This document shows positions 24,102 through 34,057 of a stretch of 64,000 nt of DNA, piece after piece. The stretch is from Mesorhabditis belari (lineage: Eukaryota; Nematoda; Chromadorea; Rhabditida; Rhabditidae). The position numbers were made by a program, and so were the translations under genes. The stretch lies in contig CAUEEP010000920.1 in NCBI GenBank assembly GCA_958450365.1, positions 397,501 through 461,500 on the forward strand, given 5' to 3'. Position 1 is the first letter of the stretch. Each line of letters starts with the position of its first letter. The notes under the pieces are model-generated. The model saw only the letters and a list, made by a program, of their open reading frames with translations. It made no database searches and was not told the DNA's origin.

Positions 24102-24827
24102 CCCATTCGAAACTTCTGCAGCGAATAATCGCTGCAGCAAAAACTCAGGAACGGACCGCTGCAGCGATTATTCGCTGCAGCACTAATTGAGCTATTTTCA
24201 TTCAATTAATTGCTTTTTTTTGCTGTTTTTCAGCATTACATGTATATTCCAATTGTAGTAGATCTACAAATTACGTGGGCAAAAAAGATGTTTCATATTT
24301 ACCCGGAATCAATGCAGTCTCTGGTTTTGCATGGAAATGTTCCATAATAGCTCTAATCTTATAAAGCCGATCTCCTGCAGGATCCAGTTCATTATCACAA
24401 AAACGCAGGTTGCGAAGAATAGATTCAAATTTTGCTCTTGACATAATGTGGGACATGTGGGAAAATCCTCCTAATCCAGGCCTGCTACTCCAGTAGTCAC
24501 GAATCCTCGGTAATTTGACGATTCCCATTTGAAGCCAGGAAGAGCTTGAAAGATTTTGCATCGAAATCCTGCCAGTTTGTTTTCCTTTTTCCATGTTTAT
24601 TAGATTCGCCTACTAAAATATTGTCGTCGATAAAATAAGAACAATAATCGATAGGATCTTGAAAAGTACTGAAGTCAAATCCAAATCGTTCTTCATCAAA
24701 AATAAATGGTCTAGGAGACTCTCTTACATCTTTCCAACCATAAATAAACTGCTTCGGAGTCAAAAATGTCAAAAAAGGGCTTGGTCCGTAGACGAAAAAA
24801 AGAAAAAACGCTGCGGTTTCGAATGGG
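24102..24827 (-). mobile_element. Internally deleted piggyBac element with TTAA target duplication
   Basis: The termini are CCCATTCGAAAC and its inverse GTTTCGAATGGG, each next to TTAA (24098-24101 and 24828-24831). Just inside the left end is a pair of palindromes based on CTGCAGCGA-ATAATCGCTGCAG. Minus-strand coding debris in two frames matches piggyBac transposase: a DERFGFD-type stretch with FIDDNILVGESNKH, then PRIRDYWSSRPGLG, MSRAKFESILRNLRFCDN and DRLYKIRAIMEHF. The catalytic core is missing. It landed in intron 1 of T3, nine bases before the exon 2 acceptor AG. Confidence 0.92.
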
Positions 24828-25041
24828 TTAATAAACAAAAGCTACTCTATGTTCTATGAAGAAATAAATTTCTCAAAAGTAAATTTTAAAGAAAAAGCAC
24901 AACTATTGAACTGACATGGAATGTGAATCCCGGGCAAAGATGAAGTCGATATTGTTTTGCTTGGGGCTGTTGTTGGATGTGTTTCTTTGGATGCCATAAC
25001 CAGATCAACATATTCCTAGAAGCAAATAAAAATGGAAAATA

Positions 25042-25705
25042 TGGCTAATCCGGGAATGAGCAAAAAACTATATTTTTCGATTTATTTCGATAGGAAACGA
25101 TCCAGAATGAGTCAAAAAGACAAATTTAGGCGTCGCTCAACAATTTTTATGAAAAAAAACGTAAGACTATACTGTAGTTTACCCCAACCACTTTTACCCT
25201 TTTTACCCGATTCAAATTTCCACCTCCAAGTACCTACCGCATCTTGAGTGCACTGCTGAAGCGTTAGTCTCAGGGTTTAAGGCGCCTATGTGGAGCATAT
25301 CAATGTTGGCCTAGCGGTCAACATTGATCGGCGGCACCTTAACCGCCGCGCTAGCACGGGCATCGCCTTCAAAGTCGCATCAGTTGCGAACCCAAAGCCT
25401 AGACACATAGCGAGCACATAAAATAGGGTGCACGAAAGGAGGGTGAGTACAAAGAAAATCCGATGATTAGTTTCAGCGCAATTGATAAAATGATTGAAAA
25501 TCTGGTGGTTTCATTAAAGCTTTAGGAAAAAAGCTACCACCTGAGAATCTTAAACTCCGTAGGTAAATAAACAAAATGTTTTTTTTTTCTTAAAAATTGT
25601 TGAGCGACGCCTACATTTGTCTTTTTTACCCATTCTGGATCGTTTCCTATCAAAATAAAAAAAAATATCGATTTTTACTCGTTCCCGGATTCGCAAGTTT
25701 AGCCA
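25042..25705. mobile_element. MITE with ~125-bp inverted repeats and tRNA-like core
   Basis: The arms start TGGCTAATCCGGGAATGAG and are matched by an inverted copy at the other end, with TA on both sides. Shared blocks such as GATAGGAAACGATCCAGAATG and GGCGTCGCTCAACAATTTTT confirm long arms. The centre (about 25300-25400) is GC-rich with a TGGCCTAGCGGTCAA stretch resembling a tRNA A box. No coding capacity. Confidence 0.75.
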
Positions 25706-26034
25706 TAAAAATAATTACAAATCTTGCCTGCGCATAGTTTTCACAAATATACAAATATTATTAGGTTGAGGAAAAAGTAATGTCGGTTTTTGTCACAAAA
25801 CTGGCGCATCAATCGATGAGATATTCTCCATTATGATTGATGACTTGTTCCCATCTTCGTCGCAAGTCCCTGATCCCATCCTCAAAAAAAATGGGGAGTT
25901 TTCGAGCCAAAATAAGTGTCGACTGCTTTTGTTGATCTGTTCGTGTTTCTCGAACTTTTCTTCCATAAGAAAACTCTTCAACGACCGAAACAAAAAATGA
26001 TCTGATGGGGCCAAGTCGGAACTACAGGGTGGGG

Positions 26035-27246
26035 CATAAGTATGGTTACAAGGTTGTAACATTGATTTAACTGATTGATTTTTATTTCTTGCCAAAGGAT
26101 TATTTTTTCTTTATTTGAATTCATCTTAATGAATTCTTAATTAATGTTTTTTTTATATTATGTAGTTCTGAAAAAAGCCTGGAAATTCCACAAAGTACCC
26201 TGCGGGCCGCCGTGGAAAGTTATCCAAAGCGTCTTAAAGCCGTTATCAAGAATAAAGGTGCCCATATTGAATAATTTGTGATTTTTTTTAAAATGAATAT
26301 GATTACTGTTGTTAATTTTAAATAAATTTTACATGAATCCGTTCATATTTCATTACGATACACGGTTCTGAGTCTGTAACCATACTTTGAAGATGTAGAC
26401 AATGAAGGCCGGAGCTCGAGTTTCCTAGTTGATAGTGAGATCAAATTAAGATTGATAAGCACATGGTTTTGAGGTGATCTTTGAGCCAGCTAGTGTTCTT
26501 TGAAAATGCAGACAATGAAGGCTCGAGCTCGAGTTTCCTAGTTGATAGTGAGATCAAATTAAGACTGAAATAAGCGTTGAAACTTTCAAATTGCATCAGT
26601 TACAAGTAAAATTTGATTATTAGTCAGTTTAATCCCACGGTTAGTTCACGGAGAGGTTCTTTCGTTTTAGAAATTCCAGTCACCTCCAATAAGTTTGTTT
26701 ATAACTCTTTTCCAATCAGAATTCCAATAAGAAAAGCCAGAATTTGGAATCGATTCCCCAGAGTTTTGAGAGAGTCCAATAGTCTCGAAACCTTTAAATT
26801 ATCTGTAGATGATCTTGCAGCTCTAGTGGATCCTTGACGGTATCTGTATTACTCTGTGGATTCTTGACGATCGTTATCTGTGATTTTAGCAAACAGCAAA
26901 CGTTAACAAACAGCTGAGCACGAATTTAACACTTTTAGCATAGGTTTGTCTATAACTCTTTTCCAATAAGAACTGCCAGAATTTGGAATTGACTCCCCAG
27001 AGTTTTGAGGGAATCCAATAGTCCAATAGTCTCGAAACCTTTAAATTATCTGTAGATGATCTTGATCTTGAAGCTCTAGTGGATCCTTGACGTTATCTGC
27101 GCTACCCATATCTTACATATATTATATCGTGTTGCTTTTTATCGGCCCTTTTCGTGTTATGTGTATGAATTCATGTGTTTTAATCTTAAATCTAGCGCAC
27201 TTTATCTCAGGTCCTGAATAAAGTATCTATATTATGCCGCACCCTG
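26035..27246 (+). mobile_element. Tc1-like element nested in the mariner-like element
   Basis: The ends are CAGGGTGGGGCATAAGTAT and the inverse ATATTATGCCGCACCCTG, with TA on both sides. Near the left it keeps the transposase C-terminus (SLEIPQSTLRAAVESYPKRL, then KAVIKNKGAHIE and a stop). Its right half is filled by LINE-derived sequence. Confidence 0.78.
26395..27225 (+). mobile_element. Duplicated 3' end of a non-LTR retrotransposon, innermost layer
   Basis: It encodes IRKARIWNRFPRVLRESNSL and a tail ending LAALVDP, like the C-terminus of LINE reverse transcriptase proteins. Much of this block occurs twice (about 26640-26840 and 26940-27090), and a non-coding stretch beginning GAGTTTCCTAGTTGATAGTG also repeats upstream. 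It lies between the Tc1-like coding remnant and that element's right end. Confidence 0.65.
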
Positions 27247-28056
27247 TATAAGATGTGTGGGGCAGAAGTTTCCAACTAAGCTCGTCGATTTCCCTTGTTT
27301 AAAATCATACCACAAAGCGGCTCGAAACTTTTCGTCTTGCATTTTGTACCTGAAAATATTGTTAAATTTGTGGAAATTTGTGAAAGTCAAATTTAATATG
27401 AAAGTATAGAGTGTCTAGCTGATATCTATTTGAAAAAAAACGCATAAGCAAAGAACTGGAAAATTGCCAACAACGGGAATTCAAAACCGACATTACTTCT
27501 TCCTCAGCCTAATATATCTAACACTCATAACATCATTCATTAGATGCAAATAATTAAAATAAGAAAAACTCAAGAAGGAATTTCAAAAGCAAGCTAACAA
27601 TTCTGGTAAGGCAGATGCTTAAAAAGTAAAATTTGTGATTGATCTATGGATGATTTAGAAGTAATCTGGCAAAGATAGAAGACAAAAATGACAAAGACAA
27701 AGACAAAGACGACAAAGACAAAGATAAAGATGACAAAGACAAAGACAAATCTGACAAAGATGACGCGTTGTTTAGATCAAAAGTCTTCCGGTGAGTCAAC
27801 AAACATTTCTTGGCAGTTCTTATCGCTTAAAGATTCATTCTTGGATTTTCATTCAATTTTACGAAATTTTACGACTAAAAAAGTTGAATGAAATCATAAG
27901 TTTTTCAGCTTTTTGTTTCTAACAAATCATGAAATTTATTTCTTCCTTCAAAGTTTACCAACAATAACAATCACAATAATCGACTAAGAAAGATCAAAAA
28001 AATACATCGTAGATACCTAACTTACTTAAAATTTCTAGATTTAGATTTCCATCGAG

Positions 28057-29238
28057 TTATTCATTTGTTGGCCCATTTTCTTCAGTTCGATTTTGTTGAT
28101 CTTCATCTGTCTCCTCAACTTCAACCACATTGACTGTCGCCAATTGTCCTTCTTTGTTCTCCTTGAACTCCTTGTAAAGTTGCACGTCACTAAAGCATTT
28201 ATCTAATCTGAATCTTATTAATTGTAAGTCTTAAGTTTGTCTAATGACAAGGTAGCATCGTTAAACTAGTTAGCGTTGATGATCGTACTGTAGTTTTTCC
28301 AAATCACTTACCGAACATAAGCGTAATAGTTGAACATCAAATAGAGAACCCAATTTCCGATTGGCACATAGAAAAGAAGGCCAAGAAGGGAGCCTGAAAT
28401 GGGCAATTCAAATTAGGCAATAAGTGCTACGGTTTTGATAAAATGGCTGCAAGTCAATCAAAAACCTACCGAGAAACTCGACTTGTGCATTCAATCTTTC
28501 CTCAGCGAGTGTAACTGATAGTGAGCTGCAAATAAAGTTGTTTATAAGGTTAAAGTAAAAGCTTGCAAACTTCAGTGTTGACTGGAAAGTACGCTATTTT
28601 TTTCATCAAAACAGTTTGTAACTGAGATATTGGAAAAACTTACTCTCGAGCGTTTGTGCTGTGAACAGCACGAACCAACAAAGCAGCACATTGATAAGCG
28701 ATTCCAGTCATCTAAAAATGCTTCACAGGTAAGTGTAAAGATAAACTAATTTGAGGGTTCTCTGCCATTTTTAATTTCATTTTTGCAGGTCTAAATGTCC
28801 CTACCGTGAGCGGAATGAGCATTTGAGCGTAGATCGGCTTCTTTGTAGCGATCACCAGCACGGACATCACCAAGCTCACCACGAGAATGCACAAATAACC
28901 CTAAATACTAGCAAAATTGTTCATTTTGATAAAATCCAAGTTTTAGACTAATTCAATTTACCCATTGATGTTGATCTTTCGTGTATCCGGATGATGACTC
29001 GATGATGAGTCCAATCAACAACAAGAGTGCCGAAGCTATTCCAAGAATTGTGTCCACAAAGAAAATCGTCTAAACTGTTTGGTTTTTAAGCTTTCTGTAA
29101 ATTTAGCATTTGTCAATTTGAACAAGGAACCTTTGCACTACAACAGACGAATGGAAAGACTCGATAGTCTTGGGGAATCGGGAGACGTTCCACTTTATTC
29201 TGTGGATGCCACCACCATGTTGAAATTGTGATCGGCAT
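28057..29238 (-). CDS. T4: four-membrane-span family paralogue
   Basis: Seven exons (minus): 29131-29238, 28962-29069, 28805-28900, 28644-28711, 28470-28525, 28312-28393, 28057-28189; 216 aa. It starts MPITISTWWWHPQNKVER, then QDYRVFPFVCCSAK. Helix 2 ends KKPIYAQMLIPLT, matching the AQLL-P-T position of the paralogues. The last helix ends NYYAYVR, and the tail starts DVQLYKEFKENKEG and becomes very acidic (EVEETDED). Exon 4 is 68 bases as in all intact members. The first extracellular loop (SSSGYTKDQHQW) and the tail are longer than those of T1 and T2. It is divergently arranged with T5, about 1.4 kb away. Confidence 0.87.
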
Positions 29239-30662
29239 TTTGTCTGAAAGAAATGATGAGTTTATAAATCTTAGAGTCATAAAACTAACACTAAATTTGA
29301 TGACTTTTTGAATGGTGCATACATCTGCCTCTAATTGCTTGGAGATTAAGAGGATTATTGGCTATTGGCTATTGGCTATTGGCTATTCCCTTTGGGACTT
29401 GTCGACCCTATCTCGAGATCTAAAACGATTCGAGTCGATTATCAATGTTTAGAAGGCCAGAAGTACTTACCAGAAGAGTTGGCGAAGAAAGCTAGATAAC
29501 TAAATATTGATGAATGTTCTTTTTTGCTCATTAATTTGCTGATAGCTTGCCATTGAGTTCTACATCTTGAGCTTAGGTTGATTGTAAATTTGCCATCCAA
29601 ACATACCCTACTTATTCAAACTTTATCCATAAAAGTTAGCTCTCATGCAACACCAGATACCCGTTACACGATCTCTTTGTTCTCACCTCACCCTTTCCCT
29701 TTTCGATCACATCTCCCAGGGGGTCAGCTGTGAGTCGGAGAGCTTCATGCAACACAAAGAAACCCTTTCCCACCCGAAGCACCCCTTCTCTTTTTCTCTT
29801 TTTCCGGACTCGCTCCAAAAAAATAGCGGCCGAATATGGAGAAATATTCCGGAGGGCAAAAAGCCGCCGAAAAGCTCAGAAAGGGCGGGAGGGGAAAATG
29901 AAAAGAAAAAGAAGAGAAACATTTCTCTTTTTCATTTTCTTTTCCTCTCAATCCTAACCTAACCTACTGCTTTTCACGAGGATGCTAATTATTTTTTGGT
30001 CGTGTGTTTCTTTGAGAGTTTCTTGGATTGAACTCGTGTTTCCAGGGTGGCGCTTTCAAAACATGTCAATTTCGAGGCTATGTTTTAAGCCACTTTAACT
30101 GAAAGTCAAAAATTTTGGCATTATTATATCCTTAAACCAAGAAAACTGCCGATTTTAGATTTTTCTAGTAGACAATTTTACCGCAAATTTATGTTTTCTG
30201 ATCCTTTCTGTGGTTTTAAATAATTAATTTCCTGAATACACACGTAAGCATCAGCCGGTGAAATCTAAAATTCTGATTGAGGACTTTGATCTTCATATTT
30301 TTAAGGTCAATCTTTACTCATTTTTGGAATTGAGCCTTTTTTGGAATTTTTCGATCGCCTTTTCCTCCTTCTCCGTTGATTTTATTCCTCAGCATTCCCC
30401 GATAGTAATTAACTTTCGTCTCCGTCAATTTTGAAGTCCCGACGAGTTCTTTTCGATTTTTAAGAATTTCAGCAATTCCAAATTTGTTTCAGAGCTTGAG
30501 TAGGAAAGCGAAAACAAGTTGACATTGGTTTCAATAGCAACAAATTGTTAATTTCCGTAGTTTTCTGTACGCACTTTTCTATTGAAGTCAAAAGTATCTT
30601 TTAACGCTTTAAAAGCTGTAAAAATTGGTCAATTTTACAATTTCTTGCTTATTTTAGATAAG

Positions 30663-31632
30663 ATGGGTTTTTGGTTGATGAGACCGAACAAAAATGTGTC
30701 AAAAATCCCATCACCAGATGATTATCGGATATCTCCATGTCGAGCATTGACTTCAAAGGTTACGTTTATAATCTTAACTCAAAAATGAAATACAATTCAG
30801 ACAGCATTCACACTCGTCACATTATTGAATCTTCTACTTTCTACGGGTCTTTTTATTACTCTTTTAGCGAAGAACAAGATTTACATCAGTATGGACACTT
30901 CTCTTTTTGATATGGTTCCTTTTGGATGGGTGAGTTCAATAATGAGAAAGCCTGTTTTTTTTGATAGCTTGACCTGTTTTTTGATAGCTTTAAATAAATC
31001 TGATTCTAGGTAACATTTTTGATTGGAGTCATTCACACGGTGATTGCTCTGATTGCAATCAAGACAATGAAACCTGGATTTGCTCAACTTTTGATTCCGA
31101 TTACGGTTTGATTCCGATTACGGGCTTCAATAACCTGGAAACTCTTGAAAATGATTTGAAATCTCTTTTTGAGGTGATCCTTGTTGTTTTCTGTTTATAT
31201 GATCTCTTTGGTTCGATGAGCTACGAGTTATTCCTCGATTCACAAAAGGCTTTGTAATTGTCAATCACGGTCTACAGCAAAACAAATCTTTTAAGAAATG
31301 CAACAAATGGAGAATGGAAAAAGCAACCGGAGCCTTATGCTGAAGTTATCATCAAAATACGTAAGTACTTACTTATTGCAATAAGTAAGTACGTAAGTAC
31401 GTCATTTCAATGTAATCATTTTTGAAAACAAACTCACAATCATCTTTTTCAGGAGGCGTTATCGGGATCATCATTTCATTGTCCGCATTTCTCTGGTCTT
31501 TCAATCTTCTTTATTCATTTTACTCGTACGTGAGGTAAGCACAAAGTTAAGGCTAAAAATAGAATTCAAAATTTCAGAGATATTCAATTATACAAGGAAC
31601 AAAGTTCAGCCTCAGTCGCAAATTATCCATAA
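30663..31632 (+). CDS. T5: four-membrane-span paralogue on the opposite strand, with an in-frame stop or a 24-base intron
   Basis: Exons: 30663-30758, 30801-30929, 31010-31105, 31174-31360, 31453-31534, 31578-31632. The start is MGFWLMRPNKNVSKIP; the cysteine cluster is reduced (DDYRISPCRALTSK). Exon 3 ends FAQLLIPIT, the last helix ends YSFYSYVR, and the tail is DIQLYKEQSSASVANYP. In exon 4 the frame is open except for one TAA at 31255-31257. The 24 bases GTAATT...CTACAG (31254-31277) look like a miniature intron and would restore 188 codons of open frame, but this is far below normal intron size. The gene is therefore either recently inactivated or spliced unusually. It is the only plus-strand member. 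Confidence 0.7.
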
Positions 31633-31839
31633 AGTTTAGAACAAATGATCTTGTACATAAATCGTTCATTCACCTAAAATTCAAAAGCAATCGAAAATCG
31701 CGCACAATTGAAAATCTAATTTAATAAACAAAACGAAAACCTTGAAAGTTTTTTCGATTCAGTCAATTTTGATGCAAGAAATGTTTCGCGTCGAACAATG
31801 TTTTCAATCGATTGATCTAAAAATTTTCTAATTAGAAGT

Positions 31840-33666
31840 TTGAATCATTGAACAAACCTCTTTTGACTTTCAACTTGATATTCTTCTCGCTGATCGTACA
31901 TGGGCCTGAAATCAAAAATTCAAATAATTTTGATCATTTCTTATTACTTTAAGACTTTGATTAATTCTTGAAGCCTCTCTCTTCAATCCAATCTGACAAC
32001 GTAATCTTCAAGTTCTGCTGCGAATCTGCTGCGAATCTGAATGGTATTCCTTAAGGCTGATCAAGTTTTCAGTCATAGTTTCAATTAATGATTCTCACCT
32101 TTTCCTTTTGCATTTGGATCCCAGTGTTCTTCTCATCAAGCAATTTGTGAGCCTAAAAATGTCTGCGTAAAAATTATGACTTTTATTTTCACCAATCATT
32201 AAAGTTTCAAGTTTTTGATTAAATAACTCGTTTTCACATTCTCGCACTTACCACATCTTTCCATTTCTTTTCGTCGGCAGCTCTGGTACTCAACATTTCT
32301 TTCTCGGCTCTCAACTTCTTGAGTCAGTTGCTGAAAACAAAGAATTGATTTGAGTAAAGCTATTGTCAAACCTGAAGTTGTACACCACTGCCTTGTTGTT
32401 GAATTGCTTGAATTCTTGGAGAGCTTTCATCTTTTACCGCCGAGCTCATCAGCGACAAAGACAAGATTGGAACATCATTGGACTAAACAGAATTCTTCAA
32501 GTTGAGAAACTCCAAAGTCCTTGCTTATAGGAGGATTATGGAACTTGACTAGTGCTTGTAAAATTTTACCTGTAGTGAAGCATTTCCCGAGGTCGTTGGA
32601 TAATCCAATCGGCAAACATCATTCATTGATTGTGAGCAGGGTAGAATTGGTATCAAAGGAGCTTCTTGTGTCACTTCAATCTGTGGACGACCAATCCTTT
32701 CCCCAGTGTTCTGCTAAAATTTCGATTCTTGATTTGTTTCAGCATTCAGTACCCTAAGTTGTTTGAATTACTTACTATAACCCGATCGTCGATCTCAATT
32801 GTTCTTTGTTGCCCAAAGCATGATCCCCTTAGCGGATTGGTCTCAGCCTTGATCTCGAAGTGACATTCGTTTCCGGTAGTCTTTGGCTCTGAAATGGATT
32901 AAATCTAAAAAATGAAAAATTTGATTTACACTTTAGCAAATATCTTTAAAGACTAACTTTCGCTGAAGTTCGCTAGCTGAAGCTGAAGAAGTTCGCGATA
33001 GAAAGAATGCCTCCCAATCTTCGTTCTCTTTCTTTTTAGGTGCAACACTCGGCTTCGGCACCACTTGAACATCACCACTCTATAACAATATTATTGAACC
33101 AAACTAATCAGAACATTTGTGATTGTTTATAACTTGATTTATATGTCTAAGCTGACCTTTGCTAGTTCTTTTGCGAAGAAATCGCTGAGCTCGCTGACGT
33201 AAATTGGGAAACAAACAATTGCTAGATTCTTCCATTCGTCAATCATTGTTTGATCACTGAAAATAATAGAATTGAGTTGCGTCAAGAGACGGAAATTAAC
33301 AAAAAGTTAAATAAATGACAAACATATGATCAATGATTTCCCTCTGACACCCCGTCTTTGTCTGGAAATATTTCTTGATGTGATCGAGTCGATGCCCAGT
33401 GGAATCACAATCTGAAATTGATTGATTTGATGGGTTATACGTTATAGGTTTAGAACTTAAAATACTCACTTGAACAAGTAAATCTTTTTGGATTGATGCA
33501 TTCATTTTGTTCGCATGTTCCAGACGCATTCATTTTTGCCCGAACAAGAGAAACTGTTGTAGGCATAAAATCCTAAGATGCGAGCAACGTCTTGTTGTGG
33601 CATTCCTTGATTCCTTGCCTCGATGATCATTTCTTTATCCGGAGTTGACAAATACGCTCTTGGCAT
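31840..33666 (-). pseudogene. Unrecognised gene with HTH-like N-terminus and coiled coil, probably broken
   Basis: On the minus strand, 33666 starts MPRAYLSTPDKEMIIEARNQ followed by GMPQQDVARILG, which looks like a helix-turn-helix of the kind found in transposase-derived proteins. Further pieces with plausible splice sites follow: CDSTGHRLDHIKKYFQTKTG (33324-33411), IDEWKNLAIVCFPIYVSE (33157-33256), a lysine-rich piece, a segment with ECHFEIKAETNPLRGSCF, and a short basic coiled coil (KLRAEKEMLSTRAADEKKWK). At least three junctions do not keep frame, including one inside the first exon. No known family is claimed. It lies between T5 and T7 but is unrelated to them. Confidence 0.4.
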
Positions 33667-34057
33667 CTAAAAAAAGAAATTAGTACCAGTAAGCAAAAAG
33701 TAAACGAAAATAATAAAAATTTTTGCAAGTGTTAAAAGACTTCTGCACCAGGATTTTCAGGGGTATTTTGACAATTATATTTTTTTCTCGATGAATAAGT
33801 GCTGTCTGGCGATAACGTTTGTGTGAATAAATTGTACATATATTTGTGTAACTAAAACTATTAATAGCTAAAAGAGCGCCATGAACTTTATCGAAGAAAA
33901 TCGATCGAGAGTACATAGTAACATCAGAGTACTCTCTGATGTTACCATAAGTAACATTCAGAGTACGACAGAAAAAACTGAAAAACAGGCAAGGAAAAGC
34001 GATTCACAAATATAATACATTGAAAAATGATAACTGATTATGGCATTCGTCCTTTTT

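Larger units (their letters stand above)
23268..25011 (-). pseudogene. T3: decayed four-membrane-span paralogue with minisatellite-expanded exon and piggyBac insert
   Basis: Exons correspond one by one to the paralogues: exon 1 at 24916-25011 (LIWLWHPKK start, cysteine cluster largely lost), exon 2 at 23959-24088 (130 bases against 129 in T5, so one extra base shifts the frame), exon 3 at 23553-23911, an exon 4/5 piece at 23427-23490, and exon 6 at about 23268-23349 (ends CLIYSFYSYL, with an internal stop and no donor). Exon 3 starts like its paralogues (IDFVLRVASNIFSLTAI), but has a stop at the place of the conserved AQLL motif and then a 16-bp minisatellite. It regains QLPIT just before the donor. 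A deleted piggyBac sits in intron 1. It is clearly not functional as a protein gene. Confidence 0.85.
25764..27509 (-). mobile_element. Mariner-like element, outer shell of a three-level nest
   Basis: The ends are GGTTGAGGAAAAAGTAATGT and the inverse ATTACTTCTTCCTCAGCC, with TA outside. The minus strand carries a C-terminal part near the left (SSDLAPSDHFLFRSLKSFL) and an N-terminal part near the right (FRAALWYDFKQGKS). The middle is gone and is occupied by a Tc1-like element at 26035-27246. It is inactive. Confidence 0.85.

Noticed and set aside
25290..25420. A functional tRNA gene
   Set aside because: Only the A-box-like part is convincing. I cannot draw a proper cloverleaf with anticodon and acceptor stems, and it lies inside a MITE.
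26613..26837. Open frame of about 74 codons as an independent gene
   Set aside because: Its sequence is the C-terminal end of a LINE protein, is duplicated nearby and lies inside a nested transposon.
29645..29962. Overlapping frames on both strands
   Set aside because: Four frames overlap with basic, low-complexity translations. No splice signals support a gene.
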